Source: Bacillota bacterium
GTDB lineage: Bacteria; Bacillota; Sulfobacillia; JACIYH01
Direction of reading: 5' to 3'
Assembly (NCBI GenBank): GCA_014360055.1
Contig: JACIYH010000023.1
Span: 1-33,301, forward strand
Length of the DNA stretch: 33,301 nucleotides
Shown here: positions 14,723 through 22,411 of the stretch, piece by piece
How positions within the stretch are numbered: the first letter of the stretch is position 1
Layout: every line of letters starts with the position of its first letter
The notes under the pieces: generated by a model
Database searches by the model: none
What the model was told of the DNA's origin: nothing
The model's input: only the letters and a program-made list of their open reading frames with translations
Program-made: the position numbers and the translations under genes

Positions 14723-15491
14723 CCCGCGACCGACGGTAAGCGCCAACTATATCGTCCTCAACGAGGAAGAGTTTCTTCCCTACTCCATCCGGTCCATATA
14801 CAACGTGGTCGATGAAATCGTGGTGGTGGACAACGGGTCCACCGACCGCACCCTGGAGGTGGCTCGCAGCTTCGCCAAAGTGCGCATATACCACTCGGAT
14901 GCCCGCGACTTCTCCGCCCTGCGCAACCTGGCCCTATCCCACTGCCGGGGTGATTGGGTGATGGTGATGTGCGCAGACGAGGTCTTTTACCGCGACGTGG
15001 AAGAGGTGGTGCCGCGCCTGGTACGCGACCCAGAAGTAGACGCCTATACCTGCCGGTACTACCACCTGATGCGCAGCTACTACTACATGCAAAACTGCTG
15101 CGACCATGACGAACGGTACCGGCGCATATTCCTCTTTCGCCGGCGTCCCGGGGTGCGCTACGAGCGTCCGGTCCACCAGGTGCTGGTAGGGATAGGACCC
15201 CATGTGCGTGACTCGGGACTCTATTACGTCCACTACGGCTATACCAAGGATCCGGTCCTGATACTGGAGCGGTGGAAGCTGTACGCCGAGCTCGAGGGGA
15301 ATCCGGGTATCTACGACCAGCTGGACCCCCAGCACATCCTGGATGACCGGCCGCTCCACCCCTTCCGCCGCCCGCATCCAGAGGTCATCCGCGACTACAT
15401 CGAAAAGAAGGCTGCCGAGCGCGCCGCCAGGGGGGAGAAGCTGTTTCGTAAGCCCCCTCCTGATCCAGAAGGTGATGGCTCTTGCATGTGA
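14709..15491 (+). CDS. Glycosyltransferase family 2, paralogue B (DxD altered)
   Basis: The 260-residue protein is the tandem paralogue of the preceding gene, overlapping it by 14 nt. It keeps ANYIVLNEEEFLPYSIRSI and VVVDNGSTDRT, but the metal-binding motif reads MVMCADEVF, with Cys in place of the first Asp of the DxD seen in paralogue A (LDADEVF). The rest of the fold is conserved, including a pair of cysteines in the MQNCC segment absent from A. It may have lost or changed metal-dependent catalysis, or use the remaining Asp-Glu. The GTG start is in the 3' end of paralogue A. Confidence 0.87.
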   Translation: MAAPSPRPTVSANYIVLNEEEFLPYSIRSIYNVVDEIVVVDNGSTDRTLEVARSFAKVRIYHSDARDFSALRNLALSHCRGDWVMVMCADEVFYRDVEEVVPRLVRDPEVDAYTCRYYHLMRSYYYMQNCCDHDERYRRIFLFRRRPGVRYERPVHQVLVGIGPHVRDSGLYYVHYGYTKDPVLILERWKLYAELEGNPGIYDQLDPQHILDDRPLHPFRRPHPEVIRDYIEKKAAERAARGEKLFRKPPPDPEGDGSCM

Positions 15492-17773
15492 CTGTCGTGG
15501 GACCGCTGGAAGACGCAACCGGCTACGCCGAGATATCCAGGGAGATAGCGCTCGCGTTCCTCCGGCTGGGTGTCCGCGTCCACGCCCACCCCGTGCCCTG
15601 GGGAGTTCCCCGCCCGGACCTCCGACCTGAGGTCAGATATCTCCTCGACCGGCTCCGGGCCCGCTGCCCGGAGTCCGGTCCCGTGCTCTCCATTGGCATT
15701 CCCCCCACGTTCGTGCGTGAACCCGGTCGCCCGGCCGTGGGGCTAACCATGGTGGAATGCGATCGGGTTCCGCCCCGCTGGCTCGATGCTTGCCGGAGGA
15801 TGGACGAGATCTGGGTCCCGTCTTCGTTTAGCGCCCGGGTGTTCACAACCAGTGGTTTCCCTCCCGACAGGGTGCGCCTTTTCCCGCTGGGGGTGGACAC
15901 TTCCCGTTTTCACCCCGGTTCACCACCGCTTCCGCTCCCGGGCGGTCGCCGCTTTGTTTTCCTCTCGGTGTTCGAGTGGACACCCCGTAAAGGGTGGGAT
16001 ATACTCCTTCGGGCCTTCACGCGTGCCTTTACCGACCGGGATGACGTGTGTCTTGTCTTGAAGACGCATTCCAACGGTCCCGACTACGACGCATCCGGAC
16101 GGACCATCTGGGCCTGCGTGCAGGCCATGCTACAACGCGACTGCCGCCGACCGGCCCCGGTGCTGGTGCTGCCCGAGGTCATCCCCCAGGAGCAGATCCC
16201 CTCGCTCTATCGAGCAGCAGACTGCTTCGTGCTGCCCTCGCGCGGGGAAGGCTGGAACCTCCCGGCCCTGGAGGCACTTGCCTGCGGCGTGCCGGTAATC
16301 ACCACCCGGTGGTCGGGGCACCTCGACTACCTGAACGACGACAACGCCTACCTGGTGGAAGTCGAGGCCCTGGAGCCGGCCCGCTGGCCCGGCCACCCGG
16401 CGGATGAAGCATACCGGGGCGGCCACTGGGCGCGCCCGTCGGTCGAACACCTGGCTCACCTCATGCGGTGGGTGTACGAGCACCCGCACGAGGCCCTGGA
16501 GCGGGCGGAACGCGGGCGAAGGCAGGTCGCGGAGCAGCTCACCTGGGACCGCTGCGCAGCCTCCATGCTGCAACGACTGAAGGCCCTGGATGCCCAGCCG
16601 CACCGGGTATCACACCTTCTGCGCACCCTCTGGGGGAGGTTGATCTGGACCCCCTCCTCCACCCCGGCGGAAGAAGCCGGGCATGAACCGGCCACCATGG
16701 CACTGCCGCGACCTCCCGAAGGCACGGGGAACAAGCTTCCGGCGGTGCTGCTGGTAGTGCCGAGTTGGGGCAGCATATGTGGAGTGGCGGAATACACGAA
16801 ATCCCTCGCTTCTGCCCTGCAGGAGATGGGGTGCTCCGTCCGGGTGGCTGGAGGGCAAGATATCGGGCCCGACCGCCTGGCCAAGCTGGTTAGCGCGGGA
16901 GAAATAGTGCACTTCCAGTACGAATACAGTCTCTACGACCTCGAAGTGCTTCGGGCGACCCTCGACCGTCTGCGGACCATGAAAGCGCCCACGGTCCTTA
17001 CGCTGCACTCTTACACGGAAGAAGCCGCCCGGCACAACGACCTCTTGCGGACGGTGCACCCCATCATCGTACACGCGGAATCCACGCGGCAGAAACTCCT
17101 ATCCAGCGGCTGGCAGCCGGCAGGCCTGCATGTGATCCCCATGGGGGTCAAGCGATTCACCCTGCCCCCCCGATCCTCCCCGCCTGAACAGATGGGCCCG
17201 AGGGAGGGCCCTCACATCGGCTTCGTCGGGCTCATGCACTGGCACAAAGGATTGCTGCAGCTGGCCACTGCGGTCAAATATCTGCGCAGGGTCTACCCCG
17301 TCATTAGGTGCCACGTGTTCAGTTCCGTGGGCACCGCCCCCCACTGCCGGAGCTTCCTCACTCATTTCCTCAACGAGTGCCGCGCAGGCGGCCTCGAGGA
17401 GGTCGTCTCACTGCACCTCGGCTATGAGCCGGAGGAGAAACTGGTGGCCAGGCTGCACGCCATGGATGTGAACGTACTCCCGTACGAGGACTGCGGGTAC
17501 TGGTCAACCTCCGCCGCCGTCCGCCTGCTGATGGCCTGCCGCCGTCCAGTCATCACCACCGACGTACCCTTTTTCCGCGACCTGAGCGACCAGGTGATAA
17601 AGATCTCCGAAGCCAGCCCGGAAGCCATCGCCGACGCCATCGCCTTTGTCCTCTCCCAACCCGCGCTGGCAGCGCTCACGGTAGCGGCGGCCGACCGCTA
17701 CCTGGAGGAAAACCCGTGGGAACTGTGCGCCCGGCGGCACCTTCACGTCTACGAACTCGTCAGGGACAGGTAG
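15482..17773 (+). CDS. Two-domain glycosyltransferase (GT4-GT4 fusion)
   Basis: The 763-residue protein consists of two complete GT-B transferases. The first (about 1-375) has ATGYAEISREIALAF, LFPLGVDTSRFHP, LSVFEWTPRKGWDILLRAF and the GT4 EX7E motif SRGEGWNLPALEAL (Glu256 and Glu264). A charged and Pro-rich linker (about 385-418) follows. The second (about 420-763) begins LLVVPSWGSICGVAEYTKSLA and carries VHFQYEYSLYD, IPMGVKRF, FVGLMHWHKGLLQLA and STSAAVRLLMACRRPVITTD. The second half resembles the separate GT4 gene at 19598. One polypeptide would add two successive sugars. The start is TTG 15482 or GTG 15488, both following AAGGTGAT; it overlaps the previous gene. Confidence 0.85.
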   Translation: MHVTVVGPLEDATGYAEISREIALAFLRLGVRVHAHPVPWGVPRPDLRPEVRYLLDRLRARCPESGPVLSIGIPPTFVREPGRPAVGLTMVECDRVPPRWLDACRRMDEIWVPSSFSARVFTTSGFPPDRVRLFPLGVDTSRFHPGSPPLPLPGGRRFVFLSVFEWTPRKGWDILLRAFTRAFTDRDDVCLVLKTHSNGPDYDASGRTIWACVQAMLQRDCRRPAPVLVLPEVIPQEQIPSLYRAADCFVLPSRGEGWNLPALEALACGVPVITTRWSGHLDYLNDDNAYLVEVEALEPARWPGHPADEAYRGGHWARPSVEHLAHLMRWVYEHPHEALERAERGRRQVAEQLTWDRCAASMLQRLKALDAQPHRVSHLLRTLWGRLIWTPSSTPAEEAGHEPATMALPRPPEGTGNKLPAVLLVVPSWGSICGVAEYTKSLASALQEMGCSVRVAGGQDIGPDRLAKLVSAGEIVHFQYEYSLYDLEVLRATLDRLRTMKAPTVLTLHSYTEEAARHNDLLRTVHPIIVHAESTRQKLLSSGWQPAGLHVIPMGVKRFTLPPRSSPPEQMGPREGPHIGFVGLMHWHKGLLQLATAVKYLRRVYPVIRCHVFSSVGTAPHCRSFLTHFLNECRAGGLEEVVSLHLGYEPEEKLVARLHAMDVNVLPYEDCGYWSTSAAVRLLMACRRPVITTDVPFFRDLSDQVIKISEASPEAIADAIAFVLSQPALAALTVAAADRYLEENPWELCARRHLHVYELVRDR

Positions 17774-17784
17774 GGTGATGCCGC

Positions 17785-18855
17785 GTGAAGATCGCTTTCT
17801 TTTACGCTTACCCTGCGGAATGGGACTGGAACGACGAAGACCTGGACACTGCCGGGGTGGGTGGCACGGAAACCGCCCTGATCCTGGTGTCCAGAGAACT
17901 GGCCAAAGACCACCAGGTCGTGGTGTTCAACCGCACCAGGCGCGAAGGTCAATTCCACGGCGTCAGGTACCGAAACGTGTCCACTCTGGACTACGAGGAG
18001 CGCTGGGACGTCTTCGCGGTCATGCGCGGGAGGCCGCCCGACCTGGGGCTGATCAGCGCGCCGGTGAAGATTTACTGGTCCATAGAAGAAGACGCGGTGC
18101 TGGTCAAGGACTGGAACCTGGTGCTGCCCCACGTGCGGGCTGTATTCACCATAAGCCCCTTCCACACGGCCGAGCTTCAGCGGCGATCGGGAATCCCCCG
18201 GGAGAAGATATACGAAACGCGGCTGGGAGTAGCCTGGGAGGAGTACGCTGAGCCCCTGCGCAAGGAGCCGGGCAAGCTCATCTACTGCTCGGTGCCCGGC
18301 AGGGGCCTGCCGTACCTGGCCTCGATCTTCCCCCGCGTCCGGGAGGCATTTCCCTTCGCCCGCCTGGTCATCACCAGCGACTATTCCCTCTGGGGTCGCC
18401 CTGCGGGCACCGAAGGGTACCGGGAGCTGTTCGAACGTATACCCGGGGTGGAATTCCTGGGCAAGGTACCCCGCCCCCGACTGATACAGGAGCAAAAGAC
18501 CAGTGTCCTCCACGTCTACCCGTGCACCGTGGCCGAATTGTTCTGTCTGGCCTCCATCGAATGCCAGGCTGCCGGCACCCCCACGGTGGGCACTGCTCTC
18601 GGCGCCCTCGAGACCACGGTGGTCGACGGTTACTCCGGAGTGCTGGTACGCGCCACCCCGGGTGAGCCTTCTTTCTATACCGGCTTCACGAAGGCGATCC
18701 TGACCCTCCTGGGGAACCCCGCATGGCTGGAGCAAATGTCCCTGCAAGCCCGGGCTCGGGTGCAAGCCCGGTACACCTACGCGGACATAACCCGGGAGTG
18801 GGTTGAACAGTTCGAACGCTGGGCACAAGAACCGACCCGGGAGGGAATACCGTGA
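17785..18855 (+). CDS. Glycosyltransferase family 4
   Basis: The 356-residue GT-B enzyme starts with MKIAFFYAYP and the glycine-rich GVGGTETALILVSREL acceptor-side loop, and has the GT1/GT4 C-terminal donor domain with TSDYSLWGR, LGKVPRP, and the EX7E-like motif AELFCLASIECQAAGTPTVG followed by GYSGVLV. GTG 17785 lies 11 nt after the preceding stop. The 3' end overlaps the next gene by 4 nt. It is one of a run of genes with touching ends, indicating a single transcript through the locus. Confidence 0.87.
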   Translation: MKIAFFYAYPAEWDWNDEDLDTAGVGGTETALILVSRELAKDHQVVVFNRTRREGQFHGVRYRNVSTLDYEERWDVFAVMRGRPPDLGLISAPVKIYWSIEEDAVLVKDWNLVLPHVRAVFTISPFHTAELQRRSGIPREKIYETRLGVAWEEYAEPLRKEPGKLIYCSVPGRGLPYLASIFPRVREAFPFARLVITSDYSLWGRPAGTEGYRELFERIPGVEFLGKVPRPRLIQEQKTSVLHVYPCTVAELFCLASIECQAAGTPTVGTALGALETTVVDGYSGVLVRATPGEPSFYTGFTKAILTLLGNPAWLEQMSLQARARVQARYTYADITREWVEQFERWAQEPTREGIP

Positions 18856-19601
18856 GCGATCTTCAGCCGGGCCTGACCTCCATCGTCCTCATCGCCTACA
18901 ACGGGCTGCACTGGACGCGCCGTGCGGTTCAGGCCATCCTGAATCACACCGGGCCTCCTTACGAGTTGCTGCTGGTGGACAACGGATCCACCGACGGCAC
19001 GGGAGACTACTTCAGGGAATTGGCCGCACAGCACTCTCATGTCACCGCCATCCTCAAGGAACGCAACTATGGCGGGTATGCCCGGACTTTCGGCATGCAG
19101 GTGGCCCGCGGGGAATTCCTCGCCTGGGTGGACAACGATGCCGAAGTCGGCGAGGGGTGGCTCGACCGCCTGCTCTCGACCCTGGAGGACCCCACGGTGG
19201 GGGCGACGGGGCCCGAAGGCGTCGCCTTCCGGGAAAACTGGAACCACCTCTTCCACACGAAAGGGTGGCCACCGGAGCGAGCGGTCGGGCAGAACGTGGA
19301 CGTTCTGGTGGGGTACTGCCTGGTCATGCGCAACCTCGTACGGTACATCGGCTTCCTCGACCCCGCCTTCTACCCCGCCTGGAACGAAGAGGCCGACTAC
19401 TGCCTGCGCATCAAGCTACTGGGTTACCGCCTGGTGGTCACCCCGGTGCCGGTGGTTCACCACGAGCACAAGACGGGATTCCCCGGGGTGACCGACGTGC
19501 GCACCCACATAGGCCGTTTGAACCGGGTGCTGATCGAAAAATGGGACCCCTTCAAGCGCCTGGTCCTGGAGATCTACCGGCGGGAAGGTCCGGGGCAATG
19601 A
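18852..19601 (+). CDS. Glycosyltransferase family 2 (rhamnosyltransferase-like)
   Basis: The 249-residue GT2 protein has TSIVLIAYNGLHWTRRAVQAIL, VDNGSTDGTGDYF, the metal-binding DND in FLAWVDNDAEVGEGW, and the acceptor-side acidic block FYPAWNEEADYCLRIKLLGY. This layout fits the rhamnosyl/galactosyl-type GT2 enzymes of polysaccharide loci. The substrate is not known, but a deoxyhexose donor from the upstream GDP-mannose 4,6-dehydratase is a reasonable possibility. GTG 18852 and the final TGA overlap both neighbours by 4 nt. Confidence 0.88.
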   Translation: MSDLQPGLTSIVLIAYNGLHWTRRAVQAILNHTGPPYELLLVDNGSTDGTGDYFRELAAQHSHVTAILKERNYGGYARTFGMQVARGEFLAWVDNDAEVGEGWLDRLLSTLEDPTVGATGPEGVAFRENWNHLFHTKGWPPERAVGQNVDVLVGYCLVMRNLVRYIGFLDPAFYPAWNEEADYCLRIKLLGYRLVVTPVPVVHHEHKTGFPGVTDVRTHIGRLNRVLIEKWDPFKRLVLEIYRREGPGQ

Positions 19602-20659
19602 AGGCTCTCACCGTAGGATTGATCACCACCTGGAACGCAAAGTGCGGTGTGTCGGAGTACAGCCGGGACCTGGCCGCTTCACTGCGCGCGGCCGGGTGCG
19701 AGGTGATCGTCCTGGCCAGCTATCCGGTGCGTCAGGTCTCCTGGGCGACTGACGACCCTCAGGTCTACCGCTTTTTCCACACCGGGTGGGAAAAGGAAAG
19801 GGGAGTAGACACCGACCTGGCGTTGAATGCAATCAGGCGCCACCGGGTCGAGGTCTTGCATCTGCAGTACCAGAGCTTCATCTATGCTCCCCCGTTCCTC
19901 GAGCAACTTCCCCGCCTGGCGGAAGCGGCACCCCTGGTGGTAACGTTTCACGACCCCTGCATACCGCGCGAATTCCCCATGGCATGCATCCGCCAGAGCA
20001 TCGTCCACAACCACGTTCTGGCAGAAGTGGTCCGTAGCGTTCCCGTCCGGATCATCCCCCCGGGGTGCCACCTTCGCGCCGATCGGCCCTCCCCGGCCGT
20101 GCGTGCCGGCCTGGGCCTGGCGGGCGACCCGGTGGTCACCTCCTTCGGACTGGGGAGGGCCGCTCACGAGCTGGTGCTCGAGGCCGTCGGCGGCCTGCTG
20201 GACAGGTACCCGCACCTCACCTACGCCATCGCCGCCCCCTCCGAACGCATGCCCCCGGTCTACGCCGCAGCCAGGCGCTTAGGCCTGGAGAGTCACCTCG
20301 CGTACATGGGAGACTTCCTGCCGCCCGACAGGTTATTCGACCTCCTGGATGCAGGGGACGTGGTGGTCCTGTATTACCCCGAGTTCGGATCGCGGGGGGT
20401 TTCCTCAGCGGCGGCCCGCCTGGCTGTTGCCGCCCACCGGCCGGTGGTTCTGACCGACGTGCTGCTGTTCGAAGACCTGCCGGCAGAACTCAAGGTGCCG
20501 TTCGGCGACCTGGCCGCACTCGAGGAGAGGCTGCACGCCCTGCTCTCGAGCAGCAAAGAAAGAGCACGCGCGCTGGGTTTGCAGCGCCAGCTGGTACGGG
20601 AAAACGCCTGGCCCGCCGTGGCCCTGCATCACATCGACGTCTACCGTGCAGCCGCCTGA
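19598..20659 (+). CDS. Glycosyltransferase family 4 (paralogue of the 15482 C-terminal half)
   Basis: The 353-residue GT-B protein begins LITTWNAKCGVSEYSRDLAASLRAAG, similar to the second half of the double-domain transferase, and shares with it the LHLQYQSF, VTFHDPC, IPPGC and SSAAARLAVAAHRPVVLTDV blocks. The classic EX7E is weak; the region reads YYPEFGSRGVSSAAARL. ATG 19598 overlaps the previous stop (ATGA). Its stop is directly abutted by the stop of the convergent gene on the other strand, so it is the last plus-strand gene of the main transcript. Confidence 0.84.
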   Translation: MKALTVGLITTWNAKCGVSEYSRDLAASLRAAGCEVIVLASYPVRQVSWATDDPQVYRFFHTGWEKERGVDTDLALNAIRRHRVEVLHLQYQSFIYAPPFLEQLPRLAEAAPLVVTFHDPCIPREFPMACIRQSIVHNHVLAEVVRSVPVRIIPPGCHLRADRPSPAVRAGLGLAGDPVVTSFGLGRAAHELVLEAVGGLLDRYPHLTYAIAAPSERMPPVYAAARRLGLESHLAYMGDFLPPDRLFDLLDAGDVVVLYYPEFGSRGVSSAAARLAVAAHRPVVLTDVLLFEDLPAELKVPFGDLAALEERLHALLSSSKERARALGLQRQLVRENAWPAVALHHIDVYRAAA

Positions 20660-21367
20660 TCAGACCCGGGGACCGCGTCCCCATTTGCGCTCGTAGTACG
20701 CTGCGTTGTGCCTGTCGGCACCCCTCTGGTCAACGTGGCGCCGGGTGCCCATGCCCTGGTGCCACACCGCCGACGCCCACGTTATGGCCACCTGGTACCC
20801 TCTGTCCAGCACACGGTTGTTGTAGTCCCAGTCCTCGTACCCCCCGCACCGCAGGTATCCCTCGTCGAAGAACCCCACTTCTTCCACCACATGCCGGGGC
20901 ATGATCCAGGGACACCCGTTGCCGCCGTGCAACCTGCCTGCATGGGCGGCAGTGAACGCTGCCACGCTCTCGTCGGTGTACTGGCCGGGGTCGCCAGTGA
21001 GGTTGTAGGGAGCAAGCTTCCCCACCTCGGGGTGGGAATCCAGCACCCCGAGCAAGGCTTCCAGCCACCCCCGGAAGAAGAGCATATCGTTGTGAATCCA
21101 GCCTATGTGGGACACGCCAGGAAAGGAGAGGAGAAAGCGCATCCCCTGGTTGAGGGCAGTGCTCAGGGAAACTTCCTCGCTGTTGCGGATGACCGGCACC
21201 CCCTGCAGCTCGAGGTACTCGGGCGTTCCGTCTCGCGAATTGGCGTCCACTACCACCAGCAGATAGGGCGTGGCGGTCGCCCGCTTGAAGCTGGACAGAC
21301 AGCGCCTGGTCAGCTCCAGGAAGTTGTACGTGGTGAGGATAACTCCCGGCCGACCCGGACCTGCCAC
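20660..21367 (-). CDS. Glycosyltransferase family 2, opposite strand
   Basis: The 235-residue GT2 enzyme has VILTTYNFLELTRRCLSSF, VVVDANSRDGTPEYL, the metal-binding position occupied by HND in GWIHNDMLFFRGW, and the acidic acceptor block RCGGYEDWDYNNRVLDRGY. It is the only glycosyltransferase of the locus on the minus strand, tail to tail with its neighbour without intergenic space. GTG 21367 is preceded by AAAGGGGGGTGA, a good ribosome site. It is likely expressed separately and may provide an optional sugar. Confidence 0.86.
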   Translation of the reverse strand: MAGPGRPGVILTTYNFLELTRRCLSSFKRATATPYLLVVVDANSRDGTPEYLELQGVPVIRNSEEVSLSTALNQGMRFLLSFPGVSHIGWIHNDMLFFRGWLEALLGVLDSHPEVGKLAPYNLTGDPGQYTDESVAAFTAAHAGRLHGGNGCPWIMPRHVVEEVGFFDEGYLRCGGYEDWDYNNRVLDRGYQVAITWASAVWHQGMGTRRHVDQRGADRHNAAYYERKWGRGPRV

Positions 21368-21518
21368 CGTTCACCCCCCTTTATCCAAGGTACTGCGCTT
21401 GCTCCTCGTTGGCTCCCAGAAGGGGCCAGAACCGGGCCACCCCGCGCGGCCCCTGCAGGCGGCCTGGGTTGTACTCACCCTGGCAGGGTGTATCGGGCCA
21501 TCGGAACTGCCCGAGCGA

Positions 21519-22373
21519 ATGCAGGGTGCGGAGGACCTGGTGACCCTGCTCCTCCACCATCCCACCACCGAAATGGTCATGCAGGCCGAGCTCATCCAGC
21601 CCGGCGACCTGCGTGGCGCCCTCCTCCGACTGGCGCGGGGCGAACCCTCGGGCCTGCCGGGCCTCAGCCTGGACCGCATCCGGCAGGAGCGCCAGTTTCT
21701 GGGCCAGCGCCTGCGGGAGACCACCGGGGATCTCAGGTGGCTCGCGCAGGCCCGGGAACTGGCTTTCCGTCACCTTCCCTGGCGCGACGAACTGGAGGGG
21801 GAGATGCGCGTATTCCTCATGCTCCTGGGGGCAGGCCTGTTCGACGGCGGGGCGCGGGTATCGGGATCGGTGGTGGACGTCGCCCTGGACCTATTCTTCC
21901 TGAGCGATCCCGACGACCTGCGCGTGGTGGCCGCTCACGAGATCAATCACGCCGGCGTGTACCTGTACTGGCGAGGCAACCATCCCCAGCCCGAAGACCG
22001 GTGGGCGAAACTGCCCGAAACCGTGCGTCAGATGGGCGAACTGCTCTACCTGGAGGGGCTGGCCAGGTTCGCCACCCTGGGCCGACGCTACCGCCCGGAC
22101 TTCGAGTACTGTTTTGCGGTGGTCCAGGAAGTACTCGATCAAGCCAAGGCGGGCACGCCGCCCTCGCGTAACGACCTCTGGCAGGGTGAGGGCGGTGACG
22201 GGCACATCGGCGGGACGGCAGGCGCGTTCATCTTCGAAACTCTTCACGCCACTCTGTCCGACGATGAATGGAACCGAACGCTGCGGGGCGGACCCCACGC
22301 CGTCCTCACCTGCTACGACCGCCTGGCCAGCGCCCGAGGACTGCCCCGGCTGCGCCTTGGCGCCAACGCCTGA
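21519..22373 (+). CDS. HExxH zinc-metalloprotease-like protein, possibly a lipoprotein
   Basis: The 284-residue protein from ATG 21519 has a gluzincin-like active site: His140-Glu141-x-x-His144 (VAAHEINHAGVY) and a downstream YLEGLARF whose Glu179 is placed like a third zinc ligand, as in DUF2268/DUF5700-type predicted proteases. The frame is open further upstream and there encodes a hydrophobic stretch ending in a lipobox-like LAGC (Cys codon at 21489), so the real protein may start near 21399 with an unusual start codon and be an exported lipoprotein. No strong ribosome site decides the matter. It is divergent from the GT2 gene and stands alone; the role is unknown. Confidence 0.65.
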   Translation: MQGAEDLVTLLLHHPTTEMVMQAELIQPGDLRGALLRLARGEPSGLPGLSLDRIRQERQFLGQRLRETTGDLRWLAQARELAFRHLPWRDELEGEMRVFLMLLGAGLFDGGARVSGSVVDVALDLFFLSDPDDLRVVAAHEINHAGVYLYWRGNHPQPEDRWAKLPETVRQMGELLYLEGLARFATLGRRYRPDFEYCFAVVQEVLDQAKAGTPPSRNDLWQGEGGDGHIGGTAGAFIFETLHATLSDDEWNRTLRGGPHAVLTCYDRLASARGLPRLRLGANA

Positions 22374-22411
22374 CCGCGGGCAGTTCACCGCCGGTAGCAG
22401 CCGGCCCCACT

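Noticed and set aside
20708-22171. 487-codon plus-strand frame
   Set aside because: Shadow of the minus-strand GT2 gene and of the metalloprotease-like gene in another frame; low-complexity.
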